From contig JAFPPJ010000420.1 in the NCBI GenBank assembly GCA_017410745.1, forward strand, positions 1 to 9,098: a stretch of 9,098 nt of DNA, written 5' to 3'. Below are positions 9,097 to 9,098 of this stretch, piece after piece. A program made the position numbers and the translations under genes. The notes beneath the pieces are model-generated. The model was not told the origin of the DNA. It saw only the letters and a program-made list of their open reading frames with translations, and made no database searches. Every line of letters begins with the position of its first letter. Position 1 is the stretch's first letter. Source of the stretch: Oscillospiraceae bacterium (GTDB taxonomy: Bacteria > Bacillota > Clostridia > Oscillospirales > Ruminococcaceae).

Positions 9097-9098
9097 AG

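Overview
The window reads as chromosome of a Gram-positive Clostridia member, most likely a Ruminococcus-like (Oscillospiraceae) gut or rumen bacterium. This is inferred from the DUF4869/ATPase gene pair, the strong GGAGG-type ribosome binding sites, consensus SigA promoters, a ComEC-HolA gene pair, an Ala/Gly/Asn-rich secreted protein and hairpin/heptamer-rich intergenic DNA. No rRNA, tRNA, CRISPR array, transposase or phage gene is visible. Every convincing gene lies on the minus strand, so transcription runs from high to low coordinates.

Right to left: the window opens (9096-9019) with the last 25 codons of a protein ending in a Gly/Asn/Asp-rich tail, followed by a strong intrinsic terminator (8964-9000). 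A near-perfect SigA promoter (8787-8815) then drives a diacylglycerol/sphingosine-kinase-family lipid kinase (8755-7829). A 217-bp gap follows. It is almost entirely repeat-like: two heptamers just after the kinase stop codon, a pair of compact hairpins, and a ten-unit array of TTTAGGG-type heptamers that runs into the ligA Shine-Dalgarno. Next is a tightly overlapping GC-rich housekeeping operon: ligA (NAD-dependent DNA ligase), comEC (DNA-uptake channel with a shrunken C-terminal domain) and holA (DNA polymerase III delta). All three act on DNA (ligation, import, clamp loading) and are joined by 4-nt and 13-nt overlaps.

Left of holA is a 202-bp AT-rich gap with a second good promoter (2766-2794) flanked by a palindrome. 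It drives a small secreted protein (2689-1976) that ends at a textbook terminator (1931-1961). Only 13 nt beyond the terminator begins an AT-richer run: a two-TM membrane protein (1917-1423), a DUF4869 protein (1412-975), and an ATP-binding protein whose reading frame is broken near position 500 (967-10). These three appear to be one operon, fed either by terminator read-through or by a promoter not recognised here.

The most interesting material is in that last operon. The ATP-binding protein has clear Walker A and B motifs but no room between them for an ABC signature, whereas the adjacent DUF4869 protein carries an LSGG motif. The C-terminal half of the ATPase, in the shifted frame, has a loosely TOPRIM-like layout. 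The second notable signal is a set of intergenic heptamer repeats, most of which carry a TAA or TAG once per 7 nt, so that they place stop codons in all three frames at gene boundaries.
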